From positions 152,747,356 through 152,811,355 of the forward strand of contig CM053034.1 of NCBI GenBank assembly GCA_028564925.1: DNA of 64,000 nucleotides, read 5' to 3'. The position numbers were made by a program, and so were the translations under genes. The notes beneath the pieces are model-generated. The model was not told the origin of the DNA. It saw only the letters and a list, made by a program, of their open reading frames with translations, and made no database searches. The stretch comes from Lithobates sylvaticus. Its lineage: Eukaryota; Chordata; Amphibia; Anura; Ranidae. Below, piece after piece: positions 46,393 to 56,332 of the stretch. Position 1 is the first letter of the stretch. Each line of letters starts with the position of its first letter.

Positions 46393-47230
46393 TTAACCAC
46401 TTCCATACTGGGCACTTTCCCCCCCCTTTCTGCCCAGGACAATTTTCAGCTTTCAGTGCTGTTGCATTTTGAATGACAATTACACGGCCATGCAACACTG
46501 CACCCAAACAACATTTTTTGTCATTTTCTTCCCACAAATAGAGCTTTCGTTTGGTAGTATTTTATCACCCCTGGGGTTTTTATTTTTTGCTATACAAGCT
46601 AAAAAGGACCCAATTTTTTGAAAAAAAAAAATATTTTTCTTTGTTTCGTTATAAAATTTTGTTTTCTACTTCACTGACAGACACTGATGAGGCGGCACTA
46701 ATGGGCACTGATAGGTGGCACTGATGGGCACTGACAGGTGGCTGTGATGGGCACTGACAGGCGGCACTGTTTGGCACTGACACGTGGCACTGATGGGCAG
46801 CACTGATGATGAGGTACTGATGAGGTACTGACAGGTGTTTGATACTTTCATTGGTACTGACAGCCATTATTGATGGGGCACTGATTGGAAGCTGATGGGC
46901 ACATCAAATTGGGGTGTGCTGATAATCAATGTGCTGATTATCAGCACAGACCCCCCCTCTGACAGGGAGAGCTGCCGATTGGCTCTCCCTGTCAGCACGA
47001 ACCAAGGAATGCCATTTACCGGTACTTCCTGGTTCACACGATGATCAGCTGTGATTGGTCACAGCTGATCACGTGGTAGGGGCTCCATACCACGATTGGA
47101 GATGCAGTGTGTCAGACCTGCAGGCGCGCGCCGGCATGTTATTCTGCTGGACGTCATATAACGCCCAGTCAGGATAACAGAACCACCGCCCGGCTGTCAT
47201 TCTGCTATAGGCCGGGCGGGAAGTGGTTAA
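46393..47230 (-). mobile_element. CCACTT/TTAA element, reverse, complete-looking
   Basis: TTAA at 46393-46396 and 47227-47230 with CCACTTCCATACTGGGCAC at the left and GGGCGGGAAGTGG at the right. On the minus strand it has the same plan as 61840-63031: a GC-rich start, a TGATCAGCTGTGATTGG region, a CAGTGCC minisatellite (about 46690-46890), then the conserved right end. 838 bp. Confidence 0.8.
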
Positions 47231-47337
47231 AAAGTGAAACTTCACTCCCGAATTAACATTGATTGTCTTTAATCCTTATGCTTCTAGCTTTAGTAAATAG
47301 ATAGGAAAGTATATCATATTTACTTGTTTTACATTTC

Positions 47338-48147
47338 TTAACCTCCTTGGCGGTAATCCCGAGTCTGGCTCGGGTTGAGTTTTTTCTGCCAGGAGCGGTA
47401 ACCCCGAGCCAGACTCGGGCTGCATTGCAGGATACAGGGGGAAGTTACTTACCTTATCCCCTGGATCCTGCGATGTCTCCCCGCTGTGTGTGCGAGCCGT
47501 CCGCTCGCTCAATTCACACAGTGCCCGAGTGCCGCTGATCTCCATTCCCTGCGACGTTCCGACGCACGGGAGCGGAGATCGGCGCCAAATTCAAAAAAGT
47601 TTAAAAACACAGTACACATAAAGTACTGTACTCTTACAGATTACAGTACTGTATACAAAAAATACACATCCCCTTTGTCCCTAGTGGTCTGTCCAGTGCC
47701 ATGCATGTCATTTTATATAATAAAAAGATTCTTTTTCTGGCTGGAAACTGGAGATTGTCCATAGCAACCAAAAAGTGTCCCTTTATGTCAAAAGTGGTTT
47801 TAGACCAGCTAGAAAACACTGATAAAAAATTAGAATCACAATTTATCATCAAACAATAAATTTAATGACAGCGACTATTCTGCAACTGAGCAAATTTCAG
47901 TGCTTTTGATTTGATTACATTATTGAATCATTTTTATATATATTTTTATTATATTATAATTTATGATTTTGTGTTTCAAACTTTATCATACCCGGGATGT
48001 CTACTAGACTCTGGTTCGGACAGATTTAAGTGAGTTATTCATAAGAATTGCATGCCTACAATATAAAAACGCCAAATTTCCATGCAAAATAATTGTACTG
48101 CTTTCAGCACTAAATTCCGGACAGAATCATACCGCCAGGGAGGTTAA
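47338..48147. mobile_element. TTAA element with CCTCC-TGGCGGT ends
   Basis: TTAA at 47338-47341 and 48144-48147. The left is CCTCCTTGGCGGTAATCCCG and the right is the complement CCTCCCTGGCGGTATGATTC. A strong inner hairpin (CCCGAGTCTGGCTCGGG with CCCGAGCCAGACTCGGG) lies within the first 80 bases. 810 bp, non-coding. TTAA with a CC start suggests piggyBac-type mobilisation. Confidence 0.75.
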
Positions 48148-48164
48148 ATTACTTTCTTTTTTTC

Positions 48165-48660
48165 TTGTCTAGGAGGAAATTGAGTACTGTCCGTGATACA
48201 TTTTCTATTTGCACTAACATATCATTTTTCATGAACGAGCTTTCGGGGTGTGTCCCCTTCTTCAAGGTCTATCAGTACTGATTCACAAAAGTCACATAAA
48301 AATCTATGAGGGAAAGGAAAAAGAAAAACAAACACATACATATACAAATCAATAGTATGGCAATGGTAATAAAGCTATCAGCAAGTGAGATAAGACAGAG
48401 GGAAAGCTATAGACTGGGGGGGGGGGGGGGGGGGGGGGGGAGAGATCACAGTCACAGAGGGGGTCATACAACTCTAGTATAGTACGTGAGGAAACCAATA
48501 TCCAAATTTAAGCCATTGTTTTTTGTGTCAAAAAGAAGTATCATTCTTAGCTCAAATGTTTTCCTTTCCTGGATAGTTCTGAAATTCCCTTTAAGAACTA
48601 AAACATTAAAGTCTTCTATAGTGTGGTCCAGTTGTGAGAAATGATGTCCCACTAATACGG
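48165..48660 (-). mobile_element. Penelope-like element 3' end
   Basis: Minus-strand 48660-48470 encodes VGHHFSQLDHTIEDFNVLVL and GNFRTIQERKTFELRMI, which resemble the C-terminal part of the GIY-YIG endonuclease domain of Penelope-like retroelements. The downstream tail contains CTTGAAGAAGGGGACACACC and CCGAAAGCTCG at about 48240-48275. It is heavily truncated. A 25-base G run (48416-48440) lies between. Confidence 0.6.
48416..48440 (+). repeat. Poly-G tract, 25 bases
   Basis: Uninterrupted G run in the Penelope-like remnant. Exact length may be an assembly estimate. Confidence 0.9.
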
Positions 48661-49465
48661 CTACAATCACTTTAAGTATTTCTTGTGTAGGCAAATGATG
48701 TCATACATCTCAGGAGTCTTCAGGAGGGGAGGAGAGGAGGAGGGTTTTTCTCAGCTAAGCACACCCTCTTGCATGCATGCTTGAGCTATGGGCAGATGAA
48801 TTCCAGGAAGTAAATGCTGCATGAATAATCAGGGTCTGGGGAGTGCACACTATGTAAACAAGGCAGATTGCCGTTCTGTCAGTACAGAAGACATGTATCC
48901 TGTGTCTCTGCTAAGCAGGGGCACCGACCTATGCCTTCTCCTATTACAAGCACCCCCTTCCTCACAGTAGTAAAGCACTGGTCAAGCACACATTTAACCC
49001 TTTGATATTTTTTAGCACTGATCAATTTATTTGTGTCACTAGTCCCCAAAAAGTCTCAAAAGTGTCAGTTAGTGTTCGCCGCAATATCGCAGTACCCATA
49101 ATTTATAGACGCTATAACTTTTGTGCGAACCAATCAATATACGCTTATTGGGATTTTTATTTTTACCAAAAATATGTAGCAGAATACATATTGGTCTAAA
49201 CTTATGAAGTAATTCATTTTTTTTATTGGATGTGTTTTATAGCAGAAAGTAAAAAAATATTTTTTTTTTTTTTTTAATTGTCTGTCTTTTTTTGTTTCAG
49301 GTAATCAAATACTACCAAAAGAAATCTCTATTCGTGCAGAAAAAAGGACATCAATTTTGTTTCGGTACACCATTGCACGACCACACAATTTTGATTTAAA
49401 TTAACGCAGTGCCATATAGCAAAAAATGGCCTGGTCATAAAGGGGGGTAAACCTTCCGGAGGCAC
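48661..49465 (-). mobile_element. CCACTT/TTAA element, reverse, truncated
   Basis: The part 48960-49455 follows the family order on the minus strand (CTTTATGACCAGGCCATTTT, then TTCTTTTGGTAGTATTTGATT and the ACTTTTGTGCGAACC-like block). It stops at CCTTCCGGAGGCAC without the terminal CCACTT-TTAA. 48661-48960 is GC-richer and only loosely similar to 31600-31930, including AGAAGACATGTATCCTGTGT. Confidence 0.6.
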
Positions 49466-49940
49466 TATCTGTCTAAAGAAATTAACCTAGTAAGGACGTG
49501 GGTGCAAAGTTACAGGTACCACATCCTTATGTTATACAGAAATGACTAAAGGAGTAAAATAAAATGACATTTAATGTACCCAAGGATTACAACCAAATTT
49601 ATATAAAAATAAAAAATTATTTTATTAATGTGATTAAAAAATTAAAAATTAGAATATAAAAGGTTTCTTATTCTGCATATTTAAGAAACGCATAGAAGAG
49701 TAAAAATCCCCCCTGTCCACTTTATCATCAGTTCATTAATATATAGGTGCAAAACTTGATGATGTTGATTGAATATGAAAACCACCTACTAAATGCTAAA
49801 AGCTAATGCACATTAGACTGGGATATCTATCTGGCGGAGGCAGTCAGATGACTTTTTGTTCTCATTTATTTATATTAATAAAAGAAGTCTGTAGTTGTTG
49901 TAATCCTTGGGTACTTTAGGAGCCCATTTATTTTTCTCTT
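49466..49940. other. Intergenic DNA, nothing recognised
   Basis: AT-rich with no feature I can support. Confidence 0.4.
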
Positions 49941-49943
49941 TTA

Positions 49944-50756
49944 GGCCTCATGCACACGAGACGCTGTTAAACGCGCGTTCAGAGGGAGTTGGACACTTTT
50001 TTCCACTGCCCCTGAACGCATGCAGTCTTGTTTTTTCCCGTTTTTATGCAGTTGCGTTTAACCTTGTTTTTCCAGAAGCAAAAAAATGCGTTCAGACACT
50101 TTGCTTTTCCACGTTTCAGACGTAAAACGCGGCTAAACGCGGCACCCGCATTTAGCCGCGTTTGCGTTTATAAGCCTTTTTAAAGGAACCCAATTTTTTG
50201 GACCAGAAAACTCAGAAATATGATGGTAAACCATAAAAAACATTAGAAAAATTGGTTCAAAATGTCGTAATTCGTTTAGATTCATAGAGCATATATACTC
50301 ACTAATGCATACATGTTTGTGAAATATCCAACGGACATTCGCTGTGCCATCAACAGATGGGTCCAATATCGACGAGCTCTGATTCTGGACCTGTCACGCA
50401 ATTTGCGACAACGTTGCTGCCTCATCAAGAGCAACATCAGGAGCATTTCCTGACATATATTCAATATGGGATCCATTTCCAAAAAAAAACACAGAAAGAG
50501 AGGCAAATGCAAGTGTACAACTGCTCTCTCTGCTGCTGCTGCTCACTCTGATCAAAATGGCAGAAATAGTTAATAATACATGCTTTCTGAGCTTGGGGAG
50601 GGTCTATATGATGTTATCTTTACAAACGCTTATAGACGCAAACGCAGCTAAACGCGGCATGAAAACGCGGCAAACGCGTGTTTTTAAACGCAGGTTTCTG
50701 CTTTTTAAAACATGCGTTCAGCAGAGTTTGCATCTGCGTCTCGTGTGCATGGGGCC
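49944..50756 (-). mobile_element. PIF-Harbinger element with transposase remnant, TSD TTA
   Basis: Near-identical TIRs, GGCCTCATGCACACGAGACG and GGCCCCATGCACACGAGACG (complement of the right end), are flanked by TTA at 49941-49943 and 50757-50759. Subterminal AAACGCG and CGCGTTT repeats occur on both sides. Unlike the other MITEs here, the 813-bp element keeps a coding remnant of a Harbinger transposase on the minus strand. Its right end lies about 590 bp upstream of the th CRE. Confidence 0.8.
50200..50512 (-). pseudogene. Harbinger transposase N-terminal relic
   Basis: Two overlapping minus-strand frames resemble the start of Harbinger (HARBI1-like) transposases: an Arg-rich stretch leading to RRYWTHLLMAQRMSVGYFTN, then in another frame LNELRHFEPIFLMFFMVYHH. 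In the family this is the R-R-W-W-V-x-P motif followed by the region before the DDE domain. The frame is broken between them and the catalytic domain is missing. The match is by memory, not by search. Confidence 0.55.
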
Positions 50757-50759
50757 TTA

Positions 50760-51300
50760 GTCATTTCTTAAAAAAAAAAAAAATGATATAAAAGTTAATT
50801 TGAGTACAGTGTTGCATGACACTGTTCACGTTAATGAAGGGGTTTTAAAGGCTAGTACTAAAATGATAAGTCTCTGATCCAGAACAAGCATGCAGAAATG
50901 ACTGAAGCTGTAGGTTTAACATAACAACCAAGCAACAAGCATTATCATAACAGGTTTTTGTTAAAGCTACATTTACAGATTTACACATCTGGTAGGCGTT
51001 TTCCTTTTCTAGATGAAATATGCCATGGAATAGTGGTGCAATTGTACAGATACTTGTAGTTCAATGCATTTTTGTCCATCTACTGAGTTGCAGTGTATTA
51101 GTAGAGGTGTAGTGCAAATAAGGATTATTCTATGCTTACATGGGGCAAGTGGATATCTACCCTTCTATGAAGTTGGCAGGAGGAATGATCTGCACAGCTC
51201 TGTTTAAGGGATGATCTGCAGAGATCAGACAGAAATGTTAGGCGAAGCGAGATACTCTGCAGGTTGCACTAGGTATAGATGAGATGTGCTAGATAGAGGA
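50760..51300. other. Distal upstream region of th
   Basis: 50790-50830 is a scrap of the CCACTT/TTAA family (GAGTACAGTGTTGCATGAC). From about 50880 the sequence is free of recognised repeats up to the core promoter. I saw no perfect AP-1 dyad or silencer consensus. Confidence 0.4.
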
Positions 51301-51310
51301 CCAGTGTCCA

Positions 51311-51341
51311 GCCTCCTCCCTCAGGCTTGTGGTGGGGGGAA
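51311..51341 (+). promoter_or_regulatory. CCTCCTCCC and GGTGGGGGG boxes
   Basis: Pyrimidine-rich CCTCCTCCC (51312-51320) and the G-rich GGTGGGGGG (51331-51339) lie just upstream of the CRE. Such boxes bind Sp1/Egr-type zinc-finger factors, and comparable sites are described in mammalian TH promoters. Function here is inferred. Confidence 0.4.
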
Positions 51342-51345
51342 GCGG

Positions 51346-51353
51346 TGACGTCA
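51346..51353 (+). promoter_or_regulatory. Cyclic AMP response element of th
   Basis: A perfect palindromic TGACGTCA sits 9 bases before the TATA box. In mammalian TH a CRE at about -45 is the main element for basal and cAMP/calcium-driven transcription by CREB/ATF proteins. The same site and spacing here strongly support the promoter call. Confidence 0.85.
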
Positions 51354-51362
51354 GACTGGCTC

Positions 51363-51368
51363 TATATA
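51363..51368 (+). promoter_or_regulatory. TATA box of th
   Basis: TATATA lies 54 bases before the start codon. Initiation ~25-30 bases downstream would fall at about 51390-51397 and give a 5' leader of only ~20-27 nt, short as in mammalian TH. An E-box-like CAGGTG lies at 51383-51388. Confidence 0.8.
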
Positions 51369-51416
51369 GCTGGGGCTGGGAGCAGGTGCACACAAGTCAC
51401 TTCTAAAAGAGTAGTG

Positions 51417-51506
51417 ATGCCGACACCAAATATCTCCGGATCTGCTGGGAAAAGCTTCAGAAGGGCTGTTTCTGAACTCGACCCTAAACAAGCCGAGGCC
51501 ATTCTG
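51417..51506 (+). CDS. th: Tyrosine hydroxylase, exon 1 (partial gene)
   Basis: Tyrosine 3-monooxygenase uses iron, oxygen and tetrahydrobiopterin to convert L-tyrosine to L-DOPA, the rate-limiting step of catecholamine synthesis in the cytosol of neurons and chromaffin cells. The window holds only exon 1. Its 30 codons begin MPTP and contain [18 protein letters not shown], almost the human sequence ([19 protein letters not shown]). Ser19, the CaMKII site that recruits 14-3-3, is conserved in RAVSEL. Residues 5-13 vary, as in other vertebrates. The exon ends at codon 30 in phase 0 and is followed by GTAAGG, exactly where exon 1 ends in mammals. The ATG is the first after the TATA box, with G at -3. 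This exon encodes only the start of the regulatory tail; the ACT-like and catalytic domains lie beyond the window. The match is from memory of the family, but length, boundary and promoter agree. Confidence 0.93.
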
Positions 51507-52558
51507 GTAAGGGGGCTTATTAGCTGTAAGCTCTGCGGCTTTCTGTTCTATGCATGTAGACAGTTGTATCTCACACCTGCACTGGTGGATACTTTGTAGA
51601 CCAGACCTGATGTGCATGCTTGCTGATTTTCTGTCATATTCATCTTTATGCTGTTTGAGTGTTTCATTCAGCTAGTTACCTAATTAAAAAAAAAATTGAA
51701 GCACATCATAAAAAAAAAATAAGGACAGAGCAGATGCTTTAAAAATAATTTTACATTGAAAACTAAGTAAAAGTGGAGCAGGGGTCCAGAACTACCAATC
51801 ATGTTTTATTTTTTTATATATTTTTTTTTTAATGCTGCACCCTTGCTCAATTTTTTTTTTTTTTTTTTAATTTTGCACTGCAGAGACATTTATATTATTT
51901 AGCATTTTTTTCAATCTGTCGACTTTATTTTCTTTGCTTTGCATTTCATTTTACAGCATTTTTTTTCAATATCCCCTTTTATTTTTTTATGTTTATTTAA
52001 AAAATAAAATTAGCAATTGTATATAATTAATATAGACTAATTTAAAATGATTTAATTTATTAGTAATGATACCTCTATAGCTTATTCAGAAGTATATAAA
52101 GCATTGACAATGTGTAAATTGTTGTAACCCTTTCAGTTTATGTTCAGCTTTATGTTAATTGTTGCTAGATCAATGAATAATCATTACTGATTGGTTGCTA
52201 TGGTTTATTGCACTTTGGATATCATTTTTGCTCTTTTCCCTGATATTTGAAATGAGCCCACTTATGTTTTAGTTTTAGAGAATGATTATTGTTGTATAGT
52301 AGGAGAGTGTGGATATAAAGTCTGCATGACTATAATAGGAAAACAATGTTATAGGGATAAAAAATATTGGAAGTTAACGTTGATGTATTCTGATCACTTT
52401 AAATAGGTAAATCACAGACAAAGAAAGATGCAATAACTTCCTGTAAGTGCTCCCTTTGTTATGAAGGATTAACCGGTCATTCTCTATGGTGACTGATTAA
52501 AGTCACTCCAAATATTTCACAATCACACAGCATGATACACAAACAGAATTTAATTACA

Positions 52559-52697
52559 TTTTTTTTTTTTTTGTTAGAACGCAGTTTGATTTTTTTTTTG
52601 TTAGAACGCAGTTCAATATTTTTGGTAGAACGCAGTTTGATTTTTTTTTTGTTAGAATGCAGTTCAATTTTTTTTTGTTAGAACGCAGTTCGATTTT
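52559..52697. repeat. Five-copy T-tract/GTTAGAACGCAGTT repeat
   Basis: Five tandem units of a T run followed by G(T)TAGAACGCAGTT and two or three variable bases, ~27-30 bp each. The T-run length varies between units. Confidence 0.85.
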
Positions 52698-53506
52698 CTA
52701 ATAGTAAGTGTGCTTAAACCATAGTGATAAAAAAAATTTGAAGGAGCAGGATGAACATTTTTTCTCGAACTAATAAAAGTGTGAATGTGTTTTTTTTTCC
52801 ATGAAAAATCATATATATTGTAATGAAATCTGTTTACTACACCTGCGATTCAAGTAGCAGGTCTGGATGGAATTTTAAGGTCCTTTGAACAATATTAGTT
52901 GGCTCAGTGATTGCGGGAAAGGATGTTCTGATGAACAATCTTTCTGAATTTCTATATGAATGTTTGAATGAAAATCTGTGTATGACCAACTTTATTCCAA
53001 CAGCAGAAATGAGGAAGAAACAAAAGTAACCTACAGTAACCATTCTAAAATGAGTAATGGCAGATCCTTGAATGGTTGCTATAAATTGTACTTTTTTCTT
53101 ATCACATTTTTCCCTAATTCTTATATAATCACTGTGGGGGTTATTTACTAAAACTGCATGGTGCAAAATCTGATGCAGTTATGCATCAGCTTTCAGGTTT
53201 TATTGTGAAAGCTTAAAGTAGAACTATAGGCAAAACTTTTTTTTTTCATTTTGGATAGAGTAAGGGAGGGTTATAACCAGTCAGATAATTTTTTTTCACC
53301 ATCGGTGTCCTACTGCAGAGATTTTCCTTCACTTACTGTCCCCAGCAAATTAAAGTAATCTCTCTGGGACCCCCAGGTCACCAGAACTAGTGTCCAAATT
53401 GGAAGATTTAATCTCTATTACTTTTCTAGGGACACCCAAAAATTTGGGATTTTCTTTTACTTTAATTTTCAATGATAATGGTAAACAAAACCAATAAAGA
53501 GAGTAA

Positions 53507-53849
53507 TGCCCCATACACACGATCGGATATTCCGATGGAAAAAGTCAGATTGGTCTATGTTGTCGGAAAATCCGATTGTGTGTGGGCTCTAGCTGGCTTT
53601 TTCCTTCGGAATCTCCGATGGAAAAAATTTGAGAGCAGGATCTAAAATTTTCCAACAACAAAATCAGTTCGGACTTTTTCCGATCGTGTGTACAGAAAAC
53701 CGACGCACAAAGTGCCACGCATGCTCAGAAGAAATTTGGAGAAGAAACGTGTTGTACGTCACCTCGTTCGGAATGATCGGATTTTCGACAACTTTGTGCA
53801 ACACAAGTTTCGGACAAATTTTGTCGGAAAAAATCATACGTACAAGGCA
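53507..53849. mobile_element. PIF-Harbinger-type MITE, TSD TAA
   Basis: Left TGCCCCATACACACGATCGG, right complement TGCCTTGTACGTATGA, flanked by TAA at 53504-53506 and 53850-53852. Subterminal words TCCGATGGAAAAA and CTTTGTGC are shared with 28010-28429. 343 bp. Confidence 0.75.
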
Positions 53850-53947
53850 TAAATCTCCCTAATGGGGGTACAGACAGCAATAAAAACTGACAGGTGTTCT
53901 AATTCCTCTCTATTCTGTCCAAAATGAAAACATTTTTTGGCCTAAAG

Positions 53948-54331
53948 CTTTCCGATCAGGTCTGTCTGTTTTTCAGGAAGACCTGATGGGACGCTCCATT
54001 CACCTCTATGGAGCGACGCATGTCAGCTGTGACATGTCTGCTGACATCCGCCACTATCCAGTCCGATCCTGTCTGCCAAATCCAGACAGATGGAAACCCT
54101 ATTTTCCATCCGTCTGGCGGATTGGATGGAATTGGATGAAAACGGACAGGAGTATCCATTTTCATCCGCTCTCCCATAGAGGAGAGCGGGGCTCTGACAG
54201 GTCTGTCTAAGCACAGTGAGTAGAGACGGAGACCTGTCATCCGCCTGTTCAGTGGAGATTAGCGCATCGATCCCCGCTGAGCAAGCGGAGTCCGTCAAAA
54301 CGGACGTGCCCTGTGTGAAAGGGGCCTTAGT
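53948..54331. mobile_element. GTGTGAAAGGGGCC-ended MITE
   Basis: Contains GGTCTGTCTG, CCATCCGTCTGGCGGATTGG, an inner hairpin around 54108-54140, and ends CCTGTGTGAAAGGGGCC|TTA. The left end is worn. It is inserted near the right end of the T2-like MITE. Confidence 0.6.
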
Positions 54332-54337
54332 CATACT

Positions 54338-55297
54338 TTAACCACTTCAGCCCCGGAAGATTTGGCTCCTGAATGACCAGGCCATTTTTTGCGAATTGCC
54401 ACTGCGTCGCTTTAACTGACTATTGCGCGGTTGCGCGACGCTGCACCAAAACAAAATTGATGTCCTTTTTTCCCACAAATAGAGATTTCTTTTGGTGATA
54501 TTTGATCATCTCTGTGGTTTTTATTTTTTGCGCTATAAACAATAAAAGAGCGACAATTTTGAAAAAAACACAATATTTTGTACTTTTTGCTATAATAAAT
54601 ATTATCCCCATTTAAAAAAAAAAAAAAATTCTTCCACAGTTTAGGCCAATATGTATTCTTCTACATATTTTTGGTAAAACAAATCGAAATAAGCGTATAT
54701 TGATTTGTTTGCGCCAAAGTTATAGGGGATAGATTTATAGCATTTTTATTATATATTTTTTTTTTTACTAGTAATGGCAGCGATTTGCGATTTTTATCAG
54801 GACTGCGACATTATGGCGGACACATCGGACACTTTTGACACATTTTTGGGACCATTGACATTTATACAGCGATCAGTGCTATAAAAAGCACTGATTACTG
54901 TAAAAATTTCACTGGCAGGGAACGGGTTAACACTAGGGGGCAATCAAGGGGTTAACTGTGTTCCCTATGTGTGATTCTAACTTTAGGGGTAGCGGACTGA
55001 CTAGAGGAAATGACAGATCGTGATTCCTAGCTATTAGGAACTTACAATCTGTCACTCCTCACAGAACAGGAATTTGTGTGTTCACACACACAAGATCCCT
55101 GTTCTGCCTCTTGTGCCCGCGATCGCTCGTGGCCGGTGGTCTTCACGACCGTTGGCCACGAGCATCGGCAACCCCGTAGTGCAGCGTGCACGTGCCTGCT
55201 ATCCCGCTTAAAGGAGCCAACGTATAGCTACGATGGCTCGCATGATCGTGCTGACCAGCCGCAGTATAATGATGGCAGCTGGTCGGCAAGTGGTTAA
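54338..55297 (+). mobile_element. CCACTT/TTAA element, complete-looking
   Basis: TTAA at 54338-54341 and 55294-55297, with ends CCACTTCAGCCCCGG and the complement CCACTTGCCGACCAGC. The order of inner blocks is the same as at 15442-16315. Its left TTAA coincides with the right TTAA of the preceding T2-like MITE. 960 bp including TTAAs. Confidence 0.8.
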
Positions 55298-55374
55298 ACA
55301 AGCTAATGTTAGAAGCTGATTGGCACAGCTGTACCAGCTGAGTGCTCCAGTTTTAGTAAATCCCCCCCCCCGCG

Positions 55375-56330
55375 TGTTCTCCAGACAGGGAAGACTTACC
55401 ACCCCCCTCTCCCAGCGGAAGAATACAATAGCTCCATGGGAGGGATTCCCCCATCAACACTGACTGTGTTGATGGGGGAATCAAGTGATTTTTTTTCCTG
55501 CAACCCGTTATTGCATAAAAGAAAATCGCACCATCTATGGCCTGCCTTACACACAATAGAGCACAAAGTAGTTAGATGACCAGACCTAAAGTGTATGTAA
55601 AAGGCAAAACATGTTTTTAGTTTTAGGGTGAAGAGTTAGGCAGGCCATAGATGATGCAATTTTTTTTTTCCTGCAACCATGGAACCAAGGAAAGACAATT
55701 GCCCACTGGCAATAATCGCATGCTAGAAATCCAACATTCTTGTTGTACCCAAGTCGATCGATGGATTGACTTGGGTACAATCAGCCTGCCCACACATGGA
55801 TGGAATCCTGGCTGGTTCCTGCTGAACCTTCCAAGATTTGAACCATCCATGACCAGCATTCATTAGAGTTTATTTCTGCCTCTGCTGATGAGGTTCATCA
55901 CTCACTCACCATTGTCACCGAGACAGAAAGTGATGGAAAATCCGAAGTTGTAACCAATACAAGAGGTGGGGGGGGGGGGGGGGTAATCTTCTGATGGGGA
56001 AAAACATTCCAGTGCCAATTGTCCAAAACTGACCATCATACACTGATCGAAATTTCAACAGTTCAGCATGGGCCGGCCAAACTTCAAATAGTGTGCGGCA
56101 GTTCCTGCTTGACAGAAATCAACTATTTGATAGACTTCTGTTAAAGGGACATATTTCTTGACCAGCAGCTGCAACCACTGCTCAGTGTATTCTGACAGCG
56201 GTGGATGCAGTTGTCAAAATATAGAGTCTGTCGGTTGGGATTCCTCCATCCAACTTGTGTGGTTGGAGAAATCTGTTCCTCTGGCTGCAAAGAAAAAACT
56301 AACAGAGTTTGACCAGCTTAAGAAAGGTAA
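55375..56330. repeat. Dispersed repeat cluster
   Basis: 55430-55490 has GATTCCCCCATCAACACTG with its complement, and 55735-55785 holds TACCCAAGTCGATCGATGG with TTGACTTGGGTA, a hairpin. Further pieces (GGGATTCCTCCATCCAAC at 56238) repeat the theme. Related to 13790-14080. A 16-base G run occurs at 55968-55983. Borders are not clear. Confidence 0.45.
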
Positions 56331-56332
56331 GT

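Larger units (their letters stand above)
53213..54341. mobile_element. T2/Kolobok-like MITE containing two insertions
   Basis: It starts TTAAAGTAGAACTATAGGCA and ends near TACTTTAA (54334-54341). Inner family words are TTTTGGATAGAGTAAGGGAG, CACCAGAACTAGTGTCC and CTGACAGGTGTTCTAATTCC. A Harbinger-type MITE lies at 53507-53849, and a GTGTGAAAGGGGCC element lies close to its right end (53948-54331). Confidence 0.65.
53135..55370. mobile_element. TTTACTAAA-ended MITE, split by nested elements
   Basis: The left part, 53135-53212, reads GGGGGTTATTTACTAAAACTGCATGGTGCAAAATC in sense, and the right part, 55298-55370, reads CAAGCTAATGTTAGAAGCTGATTGGC through to TTTTAGTAAATCCCCCCC. Joined, they form the same small inverted-repeat MITE as at 16345-16985. 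About 2.1 kb of younger elements separates them. Confidence 0.75.

Noticed and set aside
1-51300. ASCL2 or INS, the expected neighbours of th
   Set aside because: No basic helix-loop-helix or insulin-like coding sequence was seen on either strand; they are probably outside the window.
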